NCBI GenBank assembly: GCA_046349775.1
Contig: JAXMBS010000041.1
Location: 1-51,618, forward strand
Source: JAEUIG01 sp046349775
Lineage (GTDB): Bacteria; Planctomycetota; Planctomycetia; Planctomycetales; Planctomycetaceae
DNA: 51,618 nucleotides
Direction: 5' to 3'
Shown: in pieces, positions 7,950 through 14,723 of the stretch
Layout: each line of letters opens with the position of its first letter
Numbering within the stretch: position 1 is the first letter of the stretch
Program-made: the position numbers and the translations under genes
The notes under the pieces: model-generated
The model's database searches: none
Told to the model about the DNA's origin: nothing
What the model saw: only the letters and a program-made list of their open reading frames with translations

Positions 7950-8717
7950 CTACGCCCCGACCGGCAATTGGACGATCACTCCCTCCAAAAATGACGCCAG
8001 CCGTTCCGACGCCTGTATGGCGTGCTCGCGCATTCGCCACATGTCCTTGACGCTCGAGAACCGCTTCCACATGGCGCCTGCCACCGCCCCAGCCCGCACC
8101 GAACCCGTCGGCCCCAGAATCGCCAGCACTTCCGGCGGCAGGTCGGAGGTGGCATCGTCGCTGATCGCCCGTACGGCCATGAACCGCAGCCGGACGTCCT
8201 GAGCGACCTGCCCGACGGCCAGGCTCTCCATGTCGACGGCGAGCGCCCCGGTTTTTTCGGCCAGCACCGACTTTTCGGCCACGGTCCGCACGATGTGGTC
8301 CACGGTCGCGATCCGACCCACATGCCAGCCGCGGGCCGGGTCAGCCGTCATCGACAGGTCCAGTGCCAAGGACTCGCCGGCGGGCCCGACAATCCCGTTC
8401 GCCACCACGACGTCGCCAATTTTCAGATCCGGCCGCAGCGCGCCCGAGAACCCGACCGACAGCAGCCACCGCGGCGTATGGGCGTCGATGAGCGCCAGCG
8501 TCGCCTTCCGGGCGCGGGTCCGTCCCGCGCCGCATTCCACAACCGCAATCCGCCGATCGCCCAATAGCCCGCCACGAAACGCGAATGCCCCACCGCTGTA
8601 TGACTTCACCCGCTCGCACCGCTCGAGAAACGGCGCCAGTTCCAGCTTGAGCGCGCAGACGATCCCGACATCACAGTGGGCGGTGTCGAGCGTGTCGGCT
8701 ACATCGGCAGCAGGCAT
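7950..8717 (-). CDS. nucleoside phosphorylase / 5'-methylthioadenosine nucleosidase family protein
   Basis: The protein has 255 residues of the PNP/UDP phosphorylase superfamily. Family landmarks are the N-terminal strand CDVGIVCALKLELAPF, the glycine-rich ECGAGRTRA, the strand LLSVGFSGAL, the active-site segment ALAVDMES (about residue 160) and RAISDDA. The AVDMES and SDD motifs place the purine and ribose binding residues and match the MTA/SAH nucleosidase and hopanoid-associated phosphorylase branches. Such enzymes split the N-glycosidic bond of nucleosides in salvage or S-adenosylhomocysteine removal. The exact substrate is not determined by the sequence. The start at 8717 has only a weak ribosome-binding site. 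Confidence 0.82.
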   Translation of the reverse strand: MPAADVADTLDTAHCDVGIVCALKLELAPFLERCERVKSYSGGAFAFRGGLLGDRRIAVVECGAGRTRARKATLALIDAHTPRWLLSVGFSGALRPDLKIGDVVVANGIVGPAGESLALDLSMTADPARGWHVGRIATVDHIVRTVAEKSVLAEKTGALAVDMESLAVGQVAQDVRLRFMAVRAISDDATSDLPPEVLAILGPTGSVRAGAVAGAMWKRFSSVKDMWRMREHAIQASERLASFLEGVIVQLPVGA

Positions 8718-8753
8718 CAGGTGAAAACATCCGAAGGTCGAAATCCGAAAAGG

Positions 8754-8826
8754 GTTGATGGTTTATCGTTTGTGGTTGATCGACTCACCACTCACCCAAT
8801 CCAAAATCCAAAATCTAAAATCATTC
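8754..8826. repeat. composite intergenic repeat (GTTTGTGGTTGATC unit plus CCAAAAT heptamers)
   Basis: A unit covering TATCGTTTGTGGTTGATCG (8764-8782) recurs in inverted orientation at 10502-10529. Directly behind it are heptamer-like runs: CTCACCA CTCACCC, then CCAAAAT CCAAAAT CTAAAAT. It overlaps the 3' end of the broken cystathionine gamma-synthase-like gene. Confidence 0.8.
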
Positions 8827-9281
8827 CAGCGCCTGTCGCATGTCGGCCACCAGATCCTCCGGGTCTTCGATTCCGACCGACACGCGGATCGTCCGCTCGC
8901 TGATCCGGCCCGCCGGCGGGCGTCGGGCGTCATCGATGCGTGGCTCATCGTCTCCGGGTAGCACACCAGCGATTCAACGCCGCCGAGCGACACACCCAGG
9001 TAGTACAACTGCAATCGCTTCAGCACCCGGTCCACTGCGGCGCGGTCACCCTTCAGATCGAAGCTCAGCATCGCGCGAATCCGCTGCTGCCGTTTGGCCA
9101 GCCTCGTGCCGCGCATGCAGGGCGATGCGACGGCAGTCCCGGATAGTAGACGGCCTCGACTTTCGGGTGAGCCGCCAGCATCTGCCAGAGCTATCGCGTC
9201 GCGCTGATGGGCCTCCATCCGCGGGCCAAGCGTCTTGATACCGCGCAGGACCAGCCACGCATCGAACGGCGAGCACGCCAC
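8763..9281 (-). pseudogene. cystathionine gamma-synthase-like gene, 3' part in shifted frames
   Basis: This frame carries the middle and end of the PLP-dependent transsulfuration enzyme whose start lies at 9978. It begins with ACSPFDAWLVLRGIKTLGPR, which should directly follow the NT of the 5' part. A short stretch (LAAHPKVEAVYYPGLPSH, about 9125-9195) is in a third frame. The reading then returns with LAKRQQRIRAMLSFDLKGD and YYLGVSLGGVESL. After DARRRAG the true C-terminus (ISERTIRVSVGIEDPEDL and onwards) is in another frame and stops at 8821. At least four single-base shifts are needed, near 9287, 9195, 9120 and 8909; the last fits loss of one G from a GGG run. Either the gene is decaying or this stretch was badly sequenced. 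Confidence 0.8.
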
Positions 9282-9978
9282 GCCCAGTGTTCACCAGGTA
9301 GGCGATCTGTTCGGAATGCTCCTTGTGCCGCGTGATCACGCAGCCGCCGACGACGTCGGAGTGTCCGTTAAGGTACTTCGTTGTCGAGTGCATGACGATG
9401 TCGACGCCAAGTTCCAGCGGACGCTGCAGGTAGGGGGACAGAAACGTGTTGTCGGCGATCGTGATCGCGCCGCTTTCGCGAGCAACCTCCACAATCGCCG
9501 CGATGTCGTACACGCGCAGCAGTGGATTACTGGGGGTCTCGATCCAGATGGCTTTCGTATTCGGCCGTCTTTCACGGCGGATATTCTCAGCGTCTCCCAT
9601 CTCGACAAAAGAGAACTCGAACCCGCGCGCCGCGTAGACGTTATTGAACAGTCGGAATGTTCCCCCATACGTGTCGTGCCCGACGATGATGTGGTCGCCG
9701 GCCTGGAACAGGTGCATGATCGCCGTGATGGCCGACATGCCGGTTGAGGTCGCCCGGCACTGTGTCCCGCCTTCCAGCGACGCCAGGTTTTCTTCCAACG
9801 CCGTCCGCGTGGGATTTCCGCTGCGTGTATAGTCGTAGGGCTGGCGTGCCTCCACGTCGTCGAAGTAAAACGTCGACGTCTGGTAGATCGGCGTGATCAC
9901 GCCAGGAAACTGCGAGTCCTTGTCGACGCCGGTATGGACGCAACGGGTCTGAAATTGCATTGCCGGAAACTTTCTCAA
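9046..9978 (-). pseudogene. cystathionine gamma-synthase-like PLP enzyme, 5' part
   Basis: The first 230 or so residues are well preserved. They include FQTRCVHTGVDKD, the QTSTFYFDD and YTRSGNPTRTALE motifs of the Cys/Met metabolism PLP family, IETPSNPLLRVYDI, the Asp contact in TIADNTFLSPYLQRP, and the PLP lysine in STTKYLNGHSDVVGG. Such enzymes make or cleave cystathionine, or condense O-acyl-homoserine with a sulfur donor. After LVNTG (near 9287) the reading frame leaves the conserved sequence, and the remainder of this frame is out-of-register translation. The real continuation is found in other frames down to 8821. Start ATG at 9978 (or MQFQ at 9960). The sub-function (MetB, MetC or MetZ) is not resolved. 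Confidence 0.82.
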
Positions 9979-10098
9979 ACGTGTGGCTAATTCGCAAGTC
10001 TATTAGCGGCCTGATGCGGCGACAATGACGAATACGGGGCTGTTACTGTCGCAGCATTGCGGTCCGATGACGGCGTTTTGTTCGACTGGGAGCACGAC

Positions 10099-10422
10099 AT
10101 GACTGCGAGTCGAGTTGTCATCACCGTGCTATTGGCGGCCGCTACGATCGGTAGTGCCGTACTTTGCGTTTTCGCTCGGACCAGAGTGCGGTCGGAGATG
10201 GGTATGCATCGCACTTTTACTGACTTCAGGGGCATTGCCCACATACCGAATCTCGGACTTCGAACACATGTCGCTCGACGATGTAGCAATTCTGCCTCGA
10301 ATCCACACCGTAGTCTACTGCGATTGCCCACCGGCTTTACAGATTCGCCGTATTTCATTCCCCTCGTTGTCGGCGTTCAGTGCAGTCGCCGCGATGCTCG
10401 TTACCGGGGGCCATCGGACTGA
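10099..10422 (+). CDS. hypothetical membrane-anchored protein, possibly frameshifted
   Basis: A plausible ATG at 10099 with GGGAG six bases upstream opens a frame starting with a hydrophobic segment (VVITVLLAAATIGSAVLCVF, residues 5-24) that looks like a signal or anchor. After about residue 55 the frame becomes Arg/Ser-rich and less protein-like, while the +1 frame there reads ISDFEHMSLDDVAILPRIHT and looks more natural. A single-base shift near 10250 would join them. The family is not recognised. The 3' end is uncertain. Confidence 0.35.
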   Translation: MTASRVVITVLLAAATIGSAVLCVFARTRVRSEMGMHRTFTDFRGIAHIPNLGLRTHVARRCSNSASNPHRSLLRLPTGFTDSPYFIPLVVGVQCSRRDARYRGPSD

Positions 10423-10501
10423 TGCCTGCAACGGTTTCACGTTCTGGATGATCGGGAACATAGTGCTTCCGCCGCTGACAAATCGCCGGATCATACACGC
10501 C

Positions 10502-10529
10502 GTCGATCAACCACAAACGATACATCAAC
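10502..10529. repeat. inverted copy of the GTTTGTGGTTGATC repeat
   Basis: This is the reverse complement of the unit at 8754-8784, with a two-base difference. It lies just upstream of the broken phosphoesterase gene, so the two copies face each other about 1.7 kb apart around the frame-broken block. Confidence 0.75.
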
Positions 10530-10542
10530 GCCTTCTCCTGCC

Positions 10543-11026
10543 ATGCGAGCCGGTGTCTGCTGACGTTCACGACCACCTCGACAACCTGCGTCGGCGGTTC
10601 AACGACCGGCAGTGCGAGTGCGTTCTGTCCGGCGATCTGGTGTCGACGTTCGCCGTTCCGCCGCTCAGGCAGCTTGGGTGCCCGTTCTACGGCTGCCGGC
10701 GACAACGAGAATCGACCGGCTTGCTGGCCGGGATGCGTATTATCGGCGAGCTCCGCGACGCCGCCGCTGTACGAACTGCCCGACACGACCCGTGTGGTGC
10801 TGTTCACATGGAACGGCAGTTCCGCGGGTTCGACCAGCCGTTCGATATCGGGATTTGCGGCCATACGCACAAGCCGAGCATCTGGCACGACGAGCACGGC
10901 CACCTGTGGATCAACCCCGGTGAGACCAGCGGCTGGACGTTCGGCAACCCGACGGTCGCGCTGCTGGACACAGTGAGCCGGACGGCGGAGATTGTGCCGC
11001 TAGTTGGCTCGAGGGGAGAGGGCTGA
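10543..11026 (+). pseudogene. YfcE-like metallophosphoesterase, broken by several frameshifts
   Basis: The calcineurin-like phosphoesterase motifs occur in the right order but in different frames. They are an ATG with MRAGV at 10543, then ADVHDHLDNL (metal site D-x-H), CVLSGDL (GD motif), AGDNENR (GDNE motif) about 10697-10717, LAGMRIIGE, LYELPDTTRVVLFT, and finally FDIGICGHTHKPSIW (GHTHKP, 10842-10886) with INPGETSGW. At least four frame changes are required. Intact YfcE/MJ0936 proteins are about 160-180 residues, which matches the 161 codons here. The protein would be a small manganese-dependent phosphodiesterase. The many indels suggest a dead gene or local sequencing errors. Confidence 0.75.
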
Positions 11027-11061
11027 GGGTCAAGGGGTGAATTGCGTATTTCGTATTGATC
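11010..11061. repeat. G-rich and GTATTTC-type intergenic repeat remnant
   Basis: The phrase GAGGGCTGAGGGTCAAGGGG followed by TTGCGTATTTCGTATTG resembles the low-complexity intergenic phrases at 22160-22205 and 47905-47945. It lies at the end of the broken phosphoesterase, before the phosphohexomutase gene. Confidence 0.45.
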
Positions 11062-11111
11062 TAGAGTGCGGCGAGATCAATACATGATCTGCCAAGAGCA
11101 GTCCGCATTCC

Positions 11112-12461
11112 CTACACCCTGACGGCGGCCCGTACGGCCTCCATCGCCGATTGACACAGCTTGCGGGCGATCTCGGCATCCGGCGCTTCGGCAATAACGC
11201 GCAGGATTGGTTCCGTATTGCTGGCCCGCACCTGCACCCAGCGATCAGACCAGTCGAGCCGCAGGCCGTCCCCCTCAACCGCCGTGGCATCGGCAAACGT
11301 ACTTCGCAGCGCATCGCACGCCGCTGTCACCTGCTCCCGCGGGCAGGTCAGCTTGTCTTTGACGATTTCGTATCGCGGCAGAGTCGCGACCCAATCCGAG
11401 AGCTTTCCGCCCCGCGCCGCCAGCCCCGCCAGGACATAGGCCATTGAGACGAAGCTGTCGCGAACAAATCCCACTTGCGGCTCAATCACGCCACCATTCC
11501 CTTCGCCGCCCAGGACCGCGCCGACTGCCTGCATCCTGGCGACGACGTGCGCTTCGCCGACGTAGCTGCGATGGAAGGCACAGCCGTATCGAGCGGCGAT
11601 GTCTGCATTCAGCCGGCTCGTGGAACCGTTCACGACAAACGACCCAGGCCGACGAGAGAGTACATAGTCTGCTCCAAGTCCCAGGGTCAGTTCTTCGCCG
11701 ATGTACTCGCCGCGTTCGTCGACGATCGCCAACCGGTCGGCGTCGGGATCCTGTGCGAATCCGACGTCGGCTCGCCGCTCGCTCACGGCAGCGCACAACC
11801 CGGTCAGGTTCTCCTTCAGCGGTTCGGGCACATGCTCGAAGTGGCCGTCGGCCACACCTCCCAGAACGTGGACTTCGCAGCCGAGCTGCTCGAGCAGCTT
11901 CGGTGTGGCGACGGCGCCTGAGCCGTGATTGCAGTCGAGGACGACCTTGAACCGCTGTCGGCGGATGGCGTCCACGTCGACCAGTTTCAGCACCCGGCCA
12001 ATGTGCGCCGCCGCCGGATCGCCCAGCGTCTCGATGGCGCCGATCTCATTCCAGGCACGGTACGTGAACCGCCCCGACTCCATCAGGTCGATCAGCCGCT
12101 GTCCCTGCGCCGCATCGAAGACCGAGCCGGTCGGCGAAAATGGCTTGAGACCGTTCCACTGGCTCGGATTGTGGCTGGCGGTGATCTGCAGGCCGCCGGC
12201 GGCTTTGAATTCCGTAACCAGCACGCCGCATGTCGGCGTCGTCGCGATTCCGGCATCCAACACCCGGCAACCCGTCGCCAGCAGCCCGGCCAGCACGGCG
12301 TGCTTGACCATTGGCCCCGAGCTGCGTCCGTCGCGAGACAGGATCACCGTCCCGCCGTTGCACAGCGTGCCAAATGCGGCGGCAAAACGCGTAACGTATT
12401 CGGGATCAAGTCCGTCACCGATGACGCCGCGGAGGCCGGAGATGGAGAGGATGCGGGGCAT
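11112..12461 (-). CDS. phosphoglucosamine mutase / phosphomannomutase family enzyme
   Basis: The protein has 449 residues, the normal length of alpha-D-phosphohexomutases. All four active-site regions are present: the catalytic phosphoserine loop TASHNP with Ser96, the metal-binding loop DPDADR (238-243), the sugar-binding loop GGEGNGG (318-324) and the phosphate-binding loop RASNTEP (411-417). It interconverts hexose-6-phosphate and hexose-1-phosphate for cell-envelope sugar nucleotides. The opening SISGLRGVIGDGL and the HNP-SQWNGLK segment are closest in style to GlmM-like proteins, but glucosamine cannot be distinguished from mannose specificity by eye. Start ATG at 12461. The gene is not obviously in an operon. 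Confidence 0.9.
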   Translation of the reverse strand: MPRILSISGLRGVIGDGLDPEYVTRFAAAFGTLCNGGTVILSRDGRSSGPMVKHAVLAGLLATGCRVLDAGIATTPTCGVLVTEFKAAGGLQITASHNPSQWNGLKPFSPTGSVFDAAQGQRLIDLMESGRFTYRAWNEIGAIETLGDPAAAHIGRVLKLVDVDAIRRQRFKVVLDCNHGSGAVATPKLLEQLGCEVHVLGGVADGHFEHVPEPLKENLTGLCAAVSERRADVGFAQDPDADRLAIVDERGEYIGEELTLGLGADYVLSRRPGSFVVNGSTSRLNADIAARYGCAFHRSYVGEAHVVARMQAVGAVLGGEGNGGVIEPQVGFVRDSFVSMAYVLAGLAARGGKLSDWVATLPRYEIVKDKLTCPREQVTAACDALRSTFADATAVEGDGLRLDWSDRWVQVRASNTEPILRVIAEAPDAEIARKLCQSAMEAVRAAVRV

Positions 12462-12462
12462 T

Positions 12463-12501
12463 GAGTCAGGGGCAGAGGTTCAGAGGGGCAAAGGGGCAAA
12501 G
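12463..12501. repeat. inverted-repeat arm, GAGGGGCAAAGGGGC type
   Basis: GAGGTTCAGAGGGGCAAAGG (from 12475) is matched as its reverse complement at 12921-12940. The two arms flank the interrupted four-helix-bundle gene. Confidence 0.8.
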
Positions 12502-12517
12502 CGGACGGCGAAGTCGA

Positions 12518-12898
12518 TCACTTTGCAGATGCGGCGTGCACGCGCAACTTGCGAATCAGGGCTGAGAGCATGCGTTCGAATTCGAGGCACTTCTGCTGGA
12601 GTGCGTCATGTGGTGCCGTCTTCAGATAGTCCAAGTTACGTGCGATTTCCAGCTGCGTCTCCAGCTCCGACAGCGAACCCAAGGCAATGTCGAGAAATCG
12701 GACGTAGTCTGTTCGCGTTGTGCGGCCATGACCTTCAGCAATGTTACAGGGAATGGACACTACACACCGTCACATCTGCGAGGTCAGTCCGTAGACTTCT
12801 TCACGAGGAAAATCCAGCGTCTCCCGATAAATCTCGGTCACAAGCGCCATGCTCTTCTGCCAGACAAGCAGATCACGATACGTCCGGATCTGGGTCAT
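12518..12898 (-). pseudogene. four-helix-bundle (S23 / 23S rRNA IVS-type) protein, in-frame TGA
   Basis: Reading from the ATG at 12898 gives the typical start of the S23 four-helix-bundle family (TYRDLLVWQKSMALVTEIYR, residues 6-25; DFPREEVYGLTSQM ending at residue 42). Codon 43 is TGA (12770-12772), where the family normally has Arg in QMRRCAVSIP; a CGA to TGA transition explains it. The frame then continues without shift through SIPCNIAEGHGR, the DYVRFLDIALGSLSELETQL core and a final LIRKLRVHA. The remaining open part (12518-12760) lacks the first helix. The function of the family is unknown; members occur in rRNA intervening sequences and as free genes. Matching inverted repeats flank this copy. 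Confidence 0.85.
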
Positions 12899-12901
12899 GC
12901 A

Positions 12902-12942
12902 GCCCCCTTTACCCCTCTGCACCTTTGCCCCTCTGAACCTCA
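12902..12942. repeat. inverted-repeat arm, partner of 12463-12501
   Basis: The reverse complement of this stretch reads GAGGTTCAGAGGGGCAAAGG and continues with further GAGGGG runs, matching the arm at 12475. It also encodes the last ten residues of NadB. Confidence 0.8.
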
Positions 12943-14585
12943 TTCGATGTCAACGCCACATGCTGCCCCGCCATCTCCGGCGAGGGCTGCGGGAAATCGC
13001 TGCGGAAGTGCACGCCACGGCTTTCGGTCCGTGCGAGCGCCGACACGATCATCAGCCGCGCCGCCAGCAGCATATTCTGGAGTTCCCAGCCGGCGACTGC
13101 GTTGAACTCGCGGCTGCCGACGTAACGGTCCCAGAATTCAACCTGTTCAGTCGCCTGCCGCAGGCCGGCGTCATCGCGACGAATGCCGACTTGCCGCCAC
13201 ATCAGCGCCGTGAGCGAATTCCGCACGTCGCCGAGGTCCAGCTCCTCGTCCTCCTTCTGCGACGTCATCCCCTCTGAACTCAGCGGAACGGCGCGGAAAC
13301 TGTCCCCCTGCTGCTGAGCGGCCGCCGATGCCAGTTGTCCGCAACGGCGGCCGAAGTACAGTCCTTCCAGCAGGCTGTTGGAGGCGAGCCGGTTGGCGCC
13401 GTGCAGTCCGCTGGAAGTGACTTCGCCGGCGGCCCACAGCCCTGGGATGGTCGTCCGTCCGTCGAGGTCGATCGTCAGTCCGCCGATCATGTAATGTGCG
13501 CCGGGCCTGACGGGGATCCGGTCGTGGGCCAGATCCAGGCCAAACTCGCGGCAGACCAGGCCGATGTTCGGAAATCGCTCGGCCACGCGCGCCACCGGGA
13601 TGTGCCGCAGGTCGAGGTACACGCAGGGGCTGGCGGTCTTCGCCATCTGCTCGGTGATCGCCCGGCTGACGATGTCGCGCGGCGCGAGTTCGCCGCGCGG
13701 GTCGTAATCCTGCATGAAGCGATAGCCCGCGGCGTCGACCAGGTACGCGCCCTCGCCCCGCACCGCCTCGCTGATCAGGTGCCGTGAACTCCCCGCGATA
13801 TACAGCACCGTCGGGTGGAATTGCATCATCTCCATGTCGCGCAGCTCGGCCCCGGCGCGGAACGCCGCCGCCTGGCCGTCCGCCGTGGCGACATCGGAGT
13901 TCGTGGTCTCACGGTACAACCGGCCCGCTCCGCCGGTGGCGAGGATTGTCTGCTTCGCCCACACGAACGTCTTGCCGTGACTCGCGTTCCAGACGAGCGC
14001 GCCGCGGCACACGCCTTCGTGAGTCAACAGATCGATCGTGAACGTCTGCTCCCAGACATCGATCGACTGCTCGCTGCGGACACGGGCAATGAGCGCCCGC
14101 ATCACTTCCGCGCCGGTGGCGTCTCCCAGCGCGTGTGCGACGCGGCGATGGCTGTGGCCTCCTTCCAGGGTCAGGGCCAGCGCGCCGTCGTGGTCGTCGA
14201 ACCTGGCTCCGTACGACACCAGTTCACGAATCAGCTCCGGTGCCGCGTTGACGACTTCGTCCACGACGGCGCGATTACACAGTCCGGCGCCGGCGATCAT
14301 CGTGTCCTCGGCGTGACTGCGGGTGGTGTCCTCGGGATCCAGCGCGCCGGCGATCCCCCCCTGTGCCCACGCGCTGTTGGAGACCTGCACCTTGTCCTTC
14401 GTGACGACCACCACTCGCGACGCCGGATCGATCGCCAGCGCCGCACGCGCTCCGGCGATCCCGGCGCCGATGATCAGCACGTCGGTGAACATGTGCGGCA
14501 CGCGCTTCGGATCGAACCGCGCTTGATACCGGCCTTCGGAGCGATGTGCAGAGGTGCGAGCGGAATTTGAGGCATTGATTCTCAA
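12909..14585 (-). CDS. nadB: L-aspartate oxidase
   Basis: The protein has 558 residues. It is a flavoprotein that oxidises L-aspartate to iminoaspartate, the first step of de novo NAD synthesis, acting with quinolinate synthase in the cytoplasm. The FAD-binding GAGIAGARAAL is near residue 40. The NadB-specific SAWAQGGIAGAL, GGHSHRRVAHALGDATG, the active-site MEMMQFHPTVLY, EAVRGEGAYLVD, GAHYMIGGLTIDL and GLHGANRLASNSLLE follow in order. The C-terminal helical domain carries the ALMWRQVGIRRD segment. The last ten residues (549-558) are encoded by the repeat arm at 12902-12942 rather than by family sequence. An alternative start is the ATG of MFTDVLIIGAG near residue 32. nadA and nadC are not in the window. 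Confidence 0.95.
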   Translation of the reverse strand: MRINASNSARTSAHRSEGRYQARFDPKRVPHMFTDVLIIGAGIAGARAALAIDPASRVVVVTKDKVQVSNSAWAQGGIAGALDPEDTTRSHAEDTMIAGAGLCNRAVVDEVVNAAPELIRELVSYGARFDDHDGALALTLEGGHSHRRVAHALGDATGAEVMRALIARVRSEQSIDVWEQTFTIDLLTHEGVCRGALVWNASHGKTFVWAKQTILATGGAGRLYRETTNSDVATADGQAAAFRAGAELRDMEMMQFHPTVLYIAGSSRHLISEAVRGEGAYLVDAAGYRFMQDYDPRGELAPRDIVSRAITEQMAKTASPCVYLDLRHIPVARVAERFPNIGLVCREFGLDLAHDRIPVRPGAHYMIGGLTIDLDGRTTIPGLWAAGEVTSSGLHGANRLASNSLLEGLYFGRRCGQLASAAAQQQGDSFRAVPLSSEGMTSQKEDEELDLGDVRNSLTALMWRQVGIRRDDAGLRQATEQVEFWDRYVGSREFNAVAGWELQNMLLAARLMIVSALARTESRGVHFRSDFPQPSPEMAGQHVALTSNEVQRGKGAEG

Positions 14586-14604
14586 TACCGACAGCGTGAA
14601 GAAT

Positions 14605-14643
14605 TATTGCCAATTGCAAAATGCAAATTTCAAATTTGCAATC
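14605..14643. repeat. AT-rich TTGCAAAATGCAAATTT repeat
   Basis: TTGCCAATTGCAAAATGCAAATTTCAAATTTGCAATC is a low-complexity palindrome-like phrase between nadB and the PSD1 gene, with internal inverted symmetry (GCAAATTT / AAATTTGC). It stands out against the GC-rich background. Confidence 0.7.
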
Positions 14644-14723
14644 GTCCTTCTCTAGAGCAACGACAGCACGGCGCCACGACTCCGTTCTCTCTGCTACCTC
14701 CAGTTTTTCCGTTCATTGGAAAG

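Noticed and set aside
9987..10358. A minus-strand frame of 123 codons upstream of the PLP enzyme gene
   Set aside because: It has no ribosome-binding site and no protein-like pattern, and it overlaps a better plus-strand candidate.
12770..12772. TGA read as an amino acid in the four-helix-bundle gene
   Set aside because: The family has Arg at this place, one transition explains the stop, TGA is used as a normal stop elsewhere in the window, and no selenocysteine element is visible.
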